A stretch of 64,000 bases of DNA from Hyaloscypha bicolor E (Eukaryota; Ascomycota; Leotiomycetes; Helotiales; Hyaloscyphaceae). Each line of letters starts with the position of its first letter. Position 1 is the first letter of the stretch. Shown piece by piece: positions 36,926 through 47,032 of this stretch. A program made the position numbers and the translations under genes. The stretch is taken from contig NW_020194619.1 in the NCBI RefSeq assembly GCF_002865645.1, forward strand, positions 2,082,442-2,146,441, given 5' to 3'. The notes under the pieces were generated by a model that saw only the letters and a program-made list of their open reading frames with translations, had not been told where the DNA came from and searched no databases.

Positions 36926-39900
36926 TCACGATCTGCGTTTGAAATCACTAGGATCTTTCTGCGCCGGGACGCGCTCCACATTGCAATTGCTGCAGAACTC
37001 GTGGGGCCGCTCCGGACAGCCCGTGCACCGTAGATCGATTCTGGGGTTGTGGGGCGTATTGCACTGGCACTATTGTCTACCCATCAGCGCCACCGTGGTG
37101 ATATTGATTTGCTCAGGGAAAGGGCTTTCTTACACAGTAGACGACGGTATCGTGCTTCACGCGCTTCTGGGCTGGAAGTGGGTCATCGCCACCGCTGGGC
37201 CTGCATCTTTTGGTACTTGGACCTGCATGGCCCTCCTCATGGTTGGATGCAATACCTGGCGATCCGCCCGTGGAAGCCTTGGACTCGGGAGGGTTTTCGG
37301 TTGGAGATCCCGTGGCCGATTGAGAAGGCCCAGGCCCGTCCTCGTCTGGGGAACCGAGAGAGTGCGGGCTCTCAACCTCTCCTTTGGGCCTGTCACTGTC
37401 CATGGGGACCCAATCCTGGATGCTTTGTTTTGGCAGCTTGTGCCGTCCCATGAAGTGGTCATCAATATGGTCGAAGCGCTCGGTCCAAGCATCGACTCCC
37501 CTCTTCTTCAACTCAACCAGACTGTTACAGAAACCGCACCAAAAGCGCGATTGGCAGTTGCGACCAATTCGACAGTTGTCGAGCTTGGCCTTGATGGGGT
37601 CTGAATCAAGCACCATCTGATGCGCTTTTACAAGATGCTCTTGGAAAGTCTGTCGGCGATAACACACCTTGGCGCATGCGCCGCCTTCAAGTCTCTCTTC
37701 GTCGCATCGCCAAGTCTCGAGGTGAAAGTGCTGAGAATTTTCATGACGCTTCCAATCATTCTTGCTGCCAAAGGTCTTGTTGCAGGTCAAGAAGGTGCAG
37801 CCATATGGCCGCTCGTGACGCTTCATGTGTTTCCTGAACAGTTAGCACTGCACATAAAAGATGTTGAGAACACATACTTCAATTCGCAAGGACGACCGGT
37901 GAACCTCTTGCAAGTCTGGCAGGTGACTTGGTTTTCACTTCTGTTGCTGGCAGCAGATCCAAGGTTATGGGGTTTTGGAGAATGGGTGGTGTCCTTTTGC
38001 ACAATATAACCAAGTTCGCGAATGACTTTGAGAACCTCTAGAGCCTTCTTCTGAGCCTCAGAATCCCGGGCTGCCTCTTCAGGGGAGGGGGCATCCGTTG
38101 GTTTAATACGGCCGTTTGCTCCACTTGAGGTCGGCATCGCCGAACTCGGACCAGCGGGCCACTGATCGCGCGAGGACAACCTTCCATTGGGCAAGTGGTT
38201 CCGTTCCGAATCCTGATGGGTTGCACGATCAGGAGAAACGTCAGTAATCTTGGCTCCCGCCAATGCCTGTTTGACTACCCCCAAAATAGTGGCATCTGAG
38301 GCTGACACTGGATTCTGCCTTGGAGCCTTACCAGTGGTACTCCCTCTTGGAACCGCTTGGGAACTTGCAGGTTCAACTTTGGAAATTGTCGAATTACTCT
38401 GGCCCACTGGGACTAGAACATTATCCACATCGATCCTGTTTTCCAAAATGCGACTCTGGGTCCGGAAAACTTCCAAAGGTTGGACGGTTTCCTGCTGTGG
38501 GGTCTCGGATGGAGAACTCTTATTGGTTGCAGCCACCTTGGAATCAAAGTCCGGTTGGGGTCCTTTGGGGGCGATAAAATCCTGAGACGATTCAATAACC
38601 TCGGGATAAAGGGATTTGGGTTTCCAATTTGTTTCGGCCAATTGACCGGACTGTGTGTCGCGAATATCTGCCTTCATGGTGCGGGGTGGCTCCGGCAGAT
38701 TGGGCCGTTGAGTTGATTCCTTGTCCTGTATCGTAAGGCCATTCCTTTCAACATATTCACCGCTGTTACCTATTAGTTCCCTGCACCCTCTTCAACATGC
38801 GTGCATCCACTCCACTTACCGTCGTATGAGCTCGTCGAAGTCATCATCATGCCTCAACTGGTTTCCATGGACTCGTTTAAGATGACTCCGGAAGTTGTCC
38901 AAACGTGGCCATGACTTCTCTTTGGATTTACATCCGGACACAAGACAGCGGAACTTCTTGGTCATTGCAGTTTCCGACATGGCTGAAGGATGCTTGCTCT
39001 TGGTATGCCTTTCCAAGTCATTCGTAGTACTAAATCCTTCGGTGCGTGGACATCCTGGGACTGTACACGTAAATGGCTTTCTGTGTCGTAAGTCGTGCTT
39101 CCTACAATTCATTAGCATGCATCAGGGAACGACTTCGATGTCCGTACTTCAATTCGGATTGGGTTTTGACATGTTTCCGGCATGTTGGGCAGGTGAGTTT
39201 AGATGAGTCCGAAGGGGAAGAGGTCGGGTAACTCCATGATGGTTCAGCAGTTCTAACATCTCGCTGCAGCATATCGTTGAGCACAGGAAACGCCTGATAG
39301 TCGGGGACATGTCCTTGAAGACTCTGGCAGTCTTGATCCCTTTCTGGAACGTCGGCGGTGAACACGGAGGGGTTCCCATCACTACGCCTGGTTCCATAAC
39401 CGGAGTCCGAATGAGGTGCACAATATTGGAATGATCCTGGGTCCGATGGGTTGGGTGCTTTATACTGACCTGTGTATGCTAGATGACTTCGGTTGTCAAT
39501 ATGTCTTGACTGAGACCTGTCGTCTGGGACGATCTCTGATATCCCCTTAGGGATCCAAGGTCCGTCATTACCCATATACCATTGAACCAAAGGCAATTGG
39601 GTCGGTGGAGAAGCACGATTCGGGCCGTCCATTGGGAGCTGCTGAGGCCTCGCATGGTTCGGAGATCCATAGGATAATTCACCGAAGGGATGAGGTTGAA
39701 GCAGAGCGTCCCAAGCATTGGAGGCAGACATTGATGCTTGAGGACTTGGTAGAGTCCTTGAATTGCTCAAGGGGTCCATCTCCACGGGCTGTGGAGGCCA
39801 ATCCAGGGGAGGGGGCCCCATCTCTCTTGCGGGTCCGTACATCTGTCCTTGGTCCAGAGGACTTCTGGTAGGAATAGGGGGATAGTACTAAAACAACACA

Positions 39901-39984
39901 TCCATCAGAACGGAAGCCTAAATGTGGCGGAGAGCTGGGATTCTATCGTACAGAGCGATCACGGCGACTCGATTGACCTGACAT
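36926..39984 (-). CDS. Multi-finger C2H2 zinc-finger protein, six exons
   Basis: I reconstruct six exons (39,984-39,952; 39,887-39,148; 39,101-38,820; 38,762-37,878; 37,833-37,134; 37,069-36,926) giving 927 residues. All five introns have GT-AG ends, and A, B and C have CTAAT/CTAAC-type branch points. The start is MSGQSSRRDRS. Two similar finger modules are present. The first has CPTCRKHVKTQSELKKH, C...C...H-KSKH and C...C...H-KRVH. The second has CQTCKRFTGRPCELKKH, C-TFGSKNDWKRH-SQH and a further C...C...HLVKAH. A Pro/Ser/Lys-rich linker joins them. The last exon encodes a cysteine cluster beginning CCQC, with later C-GC and C-NC pairs. The frame-correct acceptor for that exon is CAATAG at 37,070. 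A nuclear DNA-binding role is likely; targets are unknown. Confidence 0.85.
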
Positions 39985-42900
39985 TGTACCTATCTGACGT
40001 GTGTTAGCGAGCGGCACAACTTGAGCAAAGTCAGATTGATCAAACCGGTGGTGTTTCCCGTCACAATTCGGCGACAGTCGGCCAGCGGAACGTCGGATCA
40101 AAACCTCCCAACTGGATTGTATAAGAACAGCTAGAAACTTGCCCTACAGCTGTGCCTGAGAGCTGCTGTCGCCGACTCCTCGCAACGCGGGGCGATACTT
40201 CGATGGTGAAGAGTTGCTTTGGAAGTGGAAGGACACTGGTTCGCAGGGCCACGGCAAGGCAGACTCGAGACTATATCGCGCAGGTAAATGGGTTCCGCTG
40301 GGTCGACCCCTGCCAGGAGCTCGGTGAACGCGTTCGGAAAAGCTCAGGAATCTGAGGACATGGGGATCACAGCAACACACGATTGGAAGGCCGTTCCAAG
40401 ACCACGCGGGAAAGAAATGCAGCGGCTGGTTCAGTCGCCGAATCATGAGATTGCGAGGGCCAAGGAGGTAGAAATGGGATTGAGGTGAGGAAGAAGGAAG
40501 AAAGGGAGGGAGAAGTGAGGCGGACCATCGGTGAGTCTGCTGCCTGTTCTCGCTTGAAAGCCTCACTTTGCCTCCCGCGTGCGCACGACCGCGACTCCGA
40601 AGCCCAGACGGCGCGAGAAACTTTCTCGCGCATCAATAGCTTCATCTCCAATCTATCGGTGTGCATACCGACGCCCGGCTTGTGTGCGAAGGGTACATGA
40701 AAGGATCATGAAGCCCTCGCGATTGCCACGTTTTCTTGCTGCAGATGTACGGCGTGATTTCGTGTTTGCAGCTGGTGGGGTGGGGCGGTTTCTGGCCTTG
40801 CGTCCTCAGGCATCGAATATCACGAGACCTGTCACGTGAGAAGTTCATTTTTTCTTCTTCAGAGGTCTCACACTTGAGTGTTCGAGGGACTTCGCATTGG
40901 TGTCTTCTTTCTCTTTGTTCAGCAGTCAATATTTTTGCTTGTACTGGTCCGTATTTCGTTGTTGTACTACCGAAGTTAAGCGAGGATGGCGAGACCGTCC
41001 ATTCAAACGCACCCGCTCTCCCTGAATTCTCGAGTGGCAGAGAGAATAATTTAATCCAGTTAAATTTTCCCTTACGTCATATGAACCTGAATTACACTTG
41101 TTCGCCGCATCCAACTACCAAGTCTCCTTGCAGCTCAGAGGCGGGGACAGCTCCAGAGCAAAGTGTCTGGATGGAGTTACTTGCATGAGAGGCGGTGGTA
41201 TGTAAACGAGAGGACATCGGCAGGGGCCTTCTCCACACCCCTCTACTTCTTTCCTTCTTCTCCTGCAATCCTCCACTTCAATCCTCTGATCCCGCTCTCC
41301 CCAAATCCTGCATCCTTGCAAGCACGGGCGTGATTCTTGAAGCTTCCTCGCATTCTTTCATCCTGGATTCAAGCCAGCTGGCCGGAATCTCCGATCGTTC
41401 CCAGTACCGGGCTACAGGCTGAAGACATCTTTGGTCAAGTCGCACAACCAGATGCTAAGCTACAAAGTTTATTTAGTTTAAAGGCTTTGGGTTGAGATCA
41501 TCGCATGGCTAGTCTTAATCTCCAGCCAACAGCCAGTTACGATGCACCAGAACAACTGAGCCGCAGGATCTTCAGTAGTGCATGAGAAGCTTCGTGGAAG
41601 CTGTTTGTCGTATTGGACGGATAATCTTCCCGGAATCACTGTCAAAGCGCCGTCTGCGACCCTCCTCGATGAGTAGAGATAGAACCCAAAGGCAAAGCCG
41701 ATCGCCTTACTTTTTTCTTCAACACGGCCAAAGTCGCCCTTGTCTCATGTCTATCAGATATGATTGTCTTGTCAAGCACGGTTTGCTGGCACGGCTCGAA
41801 GCTCTAGAACGACAGTAAGTGATTCTCTAGCTCCTTCACCAGAATTTCAGGATTCTCCATCGGCCATTCTGCAAGCCGAGCCACAAGACGCTTGGAGCAT
41901 TTCAGCCACCATGTCGCACACTGATTCCGATTACCTGGTTTTACCAACCATGACTCTCATGACCCGGCGTTTGCTTACGATCTACCTGCATGTCAAATGC
42001 CACACGCTGCAGGCCGTTTCGGTATTATATCAGATATCACTTCTTGAATCACTACTTCTTCATGACTCTGACAGCAAACTTGGAATCTCAGAGGCCGGCT
42101 CTTCAACGCGCCTTCAAAAGTCTTTCCGCTCCTCAACAATACCCTTGTTACTTTTTCTTTGTATCCCCCCCTCCGATGTTACCATCCAATCCGAAGGCCG
42201 CTTCCAACTTGCATTCGTCATCTCTCTGACTATAAAGCAAACTATCTGACTCTCTTCGAATGAGGTTGCCCGTTTGTCCCCTGAGTGCGCGCTCTCTTGT
42301 GAACGCTACCAGTATTTTGCCAAGGATGGGGCATCAAGCGATGTCTGTGCCCTAATGCAGTGGCAACACAAGATGCATTTCCGCGGAAGCCATTGCTTCT
42401 CAATAGATGAAGACCAAGGCTCTATCCAAATAAGAAAATTGTTCTTGGAAAAAGATTGATAGGTGACACTACCCATGACCGATATGGATGGCATATGAAG
42501 ATCAGCAGTTTTGTCACGGTAAGCGTTCGTATTGTTCGAGATACTTCGTAAAGTATAAATAATGCTGTTTCCCGGTCCTGCATATGTCAAGCGCTCTGTT
42601 TCTCTATCTACTCTTTGTCATCAGTTGTCTACGATCTTACTCGCATTTGGAGGGCTTGTCTCTCAAGAGCTATCTGTAAGTGAAACCTCAACTACACAAA
42701 GGATTTGTTCTGACCACTCCTCAGATCTGCTTCACTCCGTTTGCAAACGACTGCCTCAACACCAAATCCGAGGCACACCCAAAAGCCTCGAACCCTATCA
42801 GTCAACGAAATTGCGTCAGCCTTTCTGTCAACCGGGTTCTCGGAACTGAAATTTGGAACCAACATCCGCCCACGCACGCGCAACCTCGTGGCAACCACGC

Positions 42901-43002
42901 GCCGCAATACCCCCAAGGCAACACAACGCTGCACAAAGTAGGCACCCCCTTCCCGCCCTGGCATCTGAAAACAAGGTTGACGTTCCACAGCACGCTTCCG
43001 CC
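39985..43002. other. Long intergenic region, no convincing gene
   Basis: Three kilobases separate the zinc-finger gene from the small Cys-rich gene. Frames up to 168 residues exist (for example 40,736-41,188 and 41,764-42,249, plus), but they have no domain, skewed composition or splice support that would make them credible. The left part is the promoter of the zinc-finger gene. A pyrimidine-rich stretch lies at about 41,230-41,290. Confidence 0.4.
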
Positions 43003-43212
43003 ATGTGCGACTGGGAAGAATTCCAATTCGTCTGCGGCCACAACTCCAGCCGCCTGCTCTCCTACTGCCACTTCGCGCGGACGGACCCCTACCACCAATG
43101 CTTTGGCGTCAAGGTCATCAAGCATACGTGGGTGCAGAACGTGGCGTGCCAACCTTGCATTGATGCGACGCGTGCAGCGGCAATGAAGCGGGCCGCACGT
43201 GGCGGACGGTAG
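43003..43212 (+). CDS. Small cysteine-rich protein with CGH motif
   Basis: This 69-residue frame starts at ATG 43,003 (MCDWEEFQFVCGHNSSRL) although the frame is open further upstream. The start is chosen because short fungal proteins of this style begin with M-C-x-W-E-x-F immediately before a VCGH motif. Cys and His residues are spaced C2, C11-G-H13, YCHF, QCFG and ACQPC, which suggests a small zinc-binding fold. The C-terminus is basic. The upstream part of the open frame is low-complexity and probably leader. I do not know the function. A single short exon and good third-position bias support coding. Confidence 0.6.
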   Translation: MCDWEEFQFVCGHNSSRLLSYCHFARTDPYHQCFGVKVIKHTWVQNVACQPCIDATRAAAMKRAARGGR

Positions 43213-44068
43213 ATCTTCCAGAATGTTACACTCGGATAAGGGGGAGGATGTCCTCTTCCGAGGTCAGGTCCAGACTCCACGCCGCTGACGAGCCGGTGTC
43301 GGTTTGGCTGTGATTGGGAGAGGAATGGGGAGCGTGTACCTCGGAAGAGACGAAGATTTAAAGGGAGAGACGGGGCCATTGTGTGCATTGTTGCGAGTGG
43401 CTATCTTTCGGAGTTGGGTGCGGGTCTACAGTACAATTAGGGGAGATATTGATATCGTGTGCATGCCTGTACGAGCCTTGTCGTATTGTAATACTGCACT
43501 CGTTACATTAAGAACGAAAGTTGGCAATCCAAAGCCTATTCGTCGACTTGAACAAAACAAAGCATTTCCTCTAGAACAAAAGCATCCAGTGCTGGCGTCT
43601 TGACGCACGGCCTTAGAAACATGAGAAATGGAATTCACAATACGTCGTGTCACTCGTGGCTGCCGATCGATGCGGGCATGGACCGGGAACATAACCAGCG
43701 GGAGTAACACAGCACGTTATGTAAAACAGCCATAGCACGACATTCAGGAGGTTGCTCCAGATTCAGCGAGAGACAGAATGGCTCCGTTGCACAAATGTCG
43801 ATCCAGTCAGCCACGTCGGATCCGAGTTTTTGGGTAGAATAGCCGTCAAGTACCTAACGACGGGACTTCCCGGTTAGCGGAGCAGGAGAGGCCTCCGGCA
43901 AAAATAGATCGTATGGCAGCTCGAGGCAAGATGTGATTCGGTGTGATGTACTTATTCTTGCTCCGGTCTCGGCTTTTTCTCCCGCCCAATATGAAGCGGC
44001 ATTGCTTGAGTATGTACGCCGAACTCCCTCCCGTCCCATCATCAAATAGCCACATGACCGTTCTACTC
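43213..44068. other. Intergenic, 3' regions of two convergent genes
   Basis: No gene was recognised. The stretch lies between the stop of the Cys-rich gene (plus) and the stop of the DAP1-type gene (minus), so it should hold both 3' untranslated regions and little else. Confidence 0.35.
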
Positions 44069-44711
44069 CTATGCTGGCGTAGAGCCAGACGGAGGAGAAG
44101 TTACAAGACCGACGACGTTATACCGCTTGCTGAAAAATGTCATCCAGTCATCGAGGGTCTGCTTTTCTTTGTCGTCTAGGTCTTCCCAGTCGGGTCGCAC
44201 GTCTTCGGGTTTTGTGGAGGTGAGGGCGAGGGCGCGGGAGGCATCGTGGCCTGCGAATACTGTTTCGAAAGAGAGAGTGATTAGTGTTGGGTTTATTGTT
44301 AGGGAGCTTGGGGGCGGAGGAGGGAATGCGGGATGCTCGCAGGCTCGCAGGGGAAAGGAGGAGGGTGAGGGGGAAGGTACCGTGGTAAGAGCCGCCTTTC
44401 TCGTAGGACTTGTTTCCGGTTACGTCGAAGACTTTGCCCTGATTTTTGGTTTATTATCAGCCTCGTCGATGTGGATACGATTGGTGGGGAAGTGGGCTCG
44501 AGGCTCGATGAAGGAAGAAGGGAAGATTACTTTGATCGCGACGTAGCACAGGTTGCTGTCAATACCTAGATATGATGTCAGCCAAAGTTTTATGAGAGAG
44601 TAATTGAGACTTGCCATTGCACCTCGACAAAAACTCTGGGGTGATAGGGTCGTCCTTTGGTGGGTTGAGCACTACCGGTGTCTTGGGCTCGAATTTGCCT
44701 TTGGTTGCCAT
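44069..44711 (-). CDS. DAP1: DAP1/MAPR-type cytochrome b5-like haem-binding protein
   Basis: Four exons (44,711-44,615; 44,565-44,531; 44,438-44,381; 44,259-44,069) encode 126 residues. The chain reads PKTPVVLNPPKDDPITPEFL, then CYVAIKGKVFDVTGNKSY, GGSYHVFAGHDASRALAL and a charged end (DWEDLDDKEK, DWMTFFSKRYNVVG). This is the pattern of the membrane-associated progesterone-receptor (MAPR) family with the cytochrome b5-like fold. In yeast, Dap1 binds haem and supports the P450 Erg11 in ergosterol synthesis and azole/damage tolerance. The Tyr of the NKSY-GGSYH region is expected among haem contacts. No membrane segment is present in this reading. Intron 1 (44,566-44,614) is a GC-AG intron with donor G/GCAAGT; introns 2 and 3 are GT-AG. 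The gene is divergent from the MGR3-type gene. Confidence 0.88.
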
Positions 44712-45039
44712 TGTGGAATGTTGGACCTGCGCAACTACTTAGAATTACCTCTTTCCGTAAACGCAATGTTGAGCAAGGGAATTGCAATGCTTTGGAGAGG
44801 TGTTCAGAGGCTGTAAACCTTTGTGCTGCCTCGGATGTGGGGTAAATACAAGGACTGGAGGTTGATTTTAGCGTCGGCTTGACATCAGCCGAACAGGGGT
44901 CGCTGTCGCGATCATCGACTTCAAAATATTCTCGCAGCTCAGATATCACAGCTTCATCAGCTCGAATTGAGATCAACACATTCCCAATAATCTAGACCCT
45001 ACTTCGCCGGGAAGCAATTGACCTGGTACAGCTCCAACG
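44712..45039. promoter_or_regulatory. Shared divergent promoter of DAP1-type and MGR3-type genes
   Basis: Only 328 bp separate the two start codons, which point away from each other. The interval must carry both 5' leaders and probably a common promoter. I see no unmistakable TATA box. A possible link is that both products relate to membrane/mitochondrial or haem homeostasis, but co-regulation is an inference. Confidence 0.5.
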
Positions 45040-46358
45040 ATGTTCGCGCCACGCTTCCGGAGCGCGTTCCGACCAGCTTCGAAACAAGCTTCACAATGTT
45101 TACGTCAACAACGAAAGCCATTGCCACGCAACTCAATATCGCATCAGATGAGACAGCAAAGACACCAATCGACCGCGACCTTTAGCCAAGCTTCCAAAGT
45201 TCTATTCAAAGCCTACCCTTTCTCCGTCGCGGCAGCAACTTTCTTGTACATCCAACCCCCAGGGCAAAACAGGACGAAAGCTAATAGCAGACAGTATCCT
45301 CGCGGGTGCGGGCTTCCTCGCATACACCAATTACTTATACTACACCTACTTCCGCGGAGCCTTCCACAAGTTCCCCGAACCGGTAGCTAAACAATTACGA
45401 AAAGCGCTGTATTACACGAACCAAGCACTTGATGCGAAACTCGCAGTGAAATATTACAAAGAAGCGCTAAGGGTCGCGGATGAGATTGGCATGGATCCTT
45501 TCTCAGACGAGATTATCGGGGTCAAGATCCAACTTGCGGCGTTGATGGAGAAGGTGCAGCAGTTTCGGCGGGCGATTGAAATTCTGGAGATTGTGAGGAG
45601 GGATAATTTGCGGTGGGTGGAGGAGCTGGGAAGTAAACCTGGGAATGAGGGGAAGAGGACAAGGGTTTTGGGGAAGACGGTGGGGGTTAGTGTTAAGCTG
45701 GGCGAGCTGTATGCGAATCAGTATGTCGATGATAAAGAGGCTGCGGAGAAGAGGTTGGTTTGGGCTGTGGAGACGGTATTGAAAGAGCAGAAGAGGAGGC
45801 AAGAAGAGGGCGTAAAGCCGGAGGAGGGGGAGTGGATGGATCCAGACCAGATTGGAGGCACTTTGGAGGCGTTGGGACACATGTATGAGGAGAAGAACCA
45901 GCATTACCTTGCTGCGCCATTGTTTCTTCAGGCTCTAACCTTGTCGCCACCTACGAGTTGCCATACGGCGGTGTTAAGTATGTCGCTCCCAATATTTATT
46001 CTAGTTTTTTACTGACAGTTCAGTGAATAACCTCTCTATTTCCCTCGCCCAACAAGCCCCACCCCCAACACCAGGGCAGCCACCCGTCTCTCGACCAGCA
46101 CTCGTTAGCAATGCCCGCGCCTGGGCTGAAAGGGCCGTCGCTTTAGCAGCTAAATGCACACCTCCAGAACGAACAGAAGAATGTGATATGGCTTGCGCGG
46201 TAGCTACACATAATCTTGGAGAGTTTGCAGAGATGGATGGCAACATCGCGGAAGCGAGGAAGAAGTTTGAGGAGGCAAAGAGTCTTGCGAAAGCTATTGG
46301 GTTTCAAGAGGGGGTAATAAACGCGGAGGACTCGTTACGGAGAGTGGGAAAGACATAG
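45040..46358 (+). CDS. MGR3: MGR3-like mitochondrial TPR protein
   Basis: Three exons (45,040-45,245; 45,295-45,977; 46,024-46,358) give 407 residues. Intron 1 has donor GTACAT and branch GCTAATAG; intron 2 has donor GTATGT and acceptor TTCAG. The first 50 residues are rich in Arg, Gln and Ser without acidic residues, which indicates a mitochondrial presequence. A membrane span follows at about 60-85 (AATFFILAGAGFLAYTNYLY, read across the first splice). Helical repeats follow: KYYKEALRVADEIG, LAALMEKVQQFRRAIEILEI, LGELYANQYV, ALGHMYEEKNQHYLAAPLFL, THNLGEFAEM, EARKKFEEAKSLAKA. These are tetratricopeptide-type. In yeast, Mgr3 with Mgr1 is an adaptor of the inner-membrane i-AAA protease Yme1. 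The family assignment rests on overall architecture and remembered homologues. Confidence 0.82.
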
Positions 46359-46873
46359 ACGAATTGATGTTTGAGCAAGAACATGCTTCAAGAGACTCTT
46401 TTGGTGCGTGGTAGATACTGATCTTCGCCCGTTCTGCTGAAGCCAGCTCTTGATTTGCTGTGCTGCCTTCCTGAGACTCGCGACCGCGAAGAACCCAATG
46501 CCTCCGCTCTACGGACGTATTCACCTCCTCTCCACTTTGGCCTTCGTAGTCCAAAATATGATCATAGTGCAACCCAAATCAGGGGTTGTGGACTGCAAGA
46601 TCGAGGATATTATACCTTAGTATTTAACATCCGGCATCACCAGTACTCTGTCTGTTCAATTTATAGAGGCTGGTTCGAACCCCGCCGACTCGACGTATCA
46701 TATTTTTAAGTTTCTCTTCGAATGGCGCTTTTTTTTTGTTGCAAAAATTTTTGCCCCCCCCCCTTTTTTTTTTGCTCCTGACCTGGAGAGCTAACAAGCG
46801 AGCCTTCTTTTTTCCCCCACCTTTTGGGTTGACCTTTATCGTTTCAAATAAAACTATTTTGCATAATTCAATT
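46359..46873. other. Intergenic with tRNA-like fragment and homopolymer runs
   Basis: The stretch holds the 3' end region of the MGR3-type gene and a tRNA-like 3' half at 46,654-46,692. It also holds strong homopolymers at about 46,729-46,775 (T8, C10 and T10 runs). No coding sequence was recognised. Confidence 0.4.
46654..46692 (+). pseudogene. tRNA-like 3' half with B box
   Basis: The text TTCAATT...GGTTCGAACCC...GCCGACTCG resembles the 3' half of the tRNA-like sequence at 46,874-47,015, sharing about two thirds of 39 positions and keeping the pol III B box. A GGGGTTGTGG start lies 70 bp upstream (46,585), but the D-arm and acceptor pairing are lost. It looks like a decayed relative of its neighbour. 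Confidence 0.45.
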
Positions 46874-47015
46874 GGGGTTGTAGCTTAGTGGTAAAGCGCA
46901 CAGAAAGAAAGTCTTCACGACATCTGCCCTAGAGGCGGGGCCGCTCGACGGCGTGGGACTAGATCCTGCTGTACCCTTCAATTGTGAGACGTTGGTTCGA
47001 ATCCAGCCGACCCCC
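46874..47015 (+). tRNA. tRNA-like gene with split anticodon arm, isotype unassigned
   Basis: The 5' part GGGGTTGTAGCTTAGTGGTA contains a perfect acceptor strand, D-arm and A box. The 3' part GTTGGTTCGAATCCAGC is a good T-arm with B box and is followed by CGACCCC, which pairs with GGGGTTG (one wobble). CACAG and TTGTG can form the anticodon stem. Between them lie about 80 extra bases (roughly 46,905-46,985) in place of a normal 7-base loop. A run of five T at 47,028-47,032 could terminate pol III. I cannot place an anticodon with U33, so this is either a tRNA with an unusually long intron or a gene broken by insertion. Confidence 0.55.
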
Positions 47016-47027
47016 ATTATAGTTCTG

Positions 47028-47032
47028 TTTTT
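47028..47032 (+). terminator. Possible RNA polymerase III terminator
   Basis: A run of five T lies 13 bases after the end of the tRNA-like sequence, followed by further T-rich text. This is the usual position and form of a pol III stop. Confidence 0.45.

Noticed and set aside
40960..41000. Short similarity to 5S rRNA (CCGAAGTTAAGC)
   Set aside because: Only about a dozen bases match; the rest of a roughly 120-nt 5S gene and its internal control region are absent.
44127..44546. 139-residue plus-strand frame over the DAP1-type gene
   Set aside because: It spans introns and exons of the minus-strand gene and is an antisense shadow.
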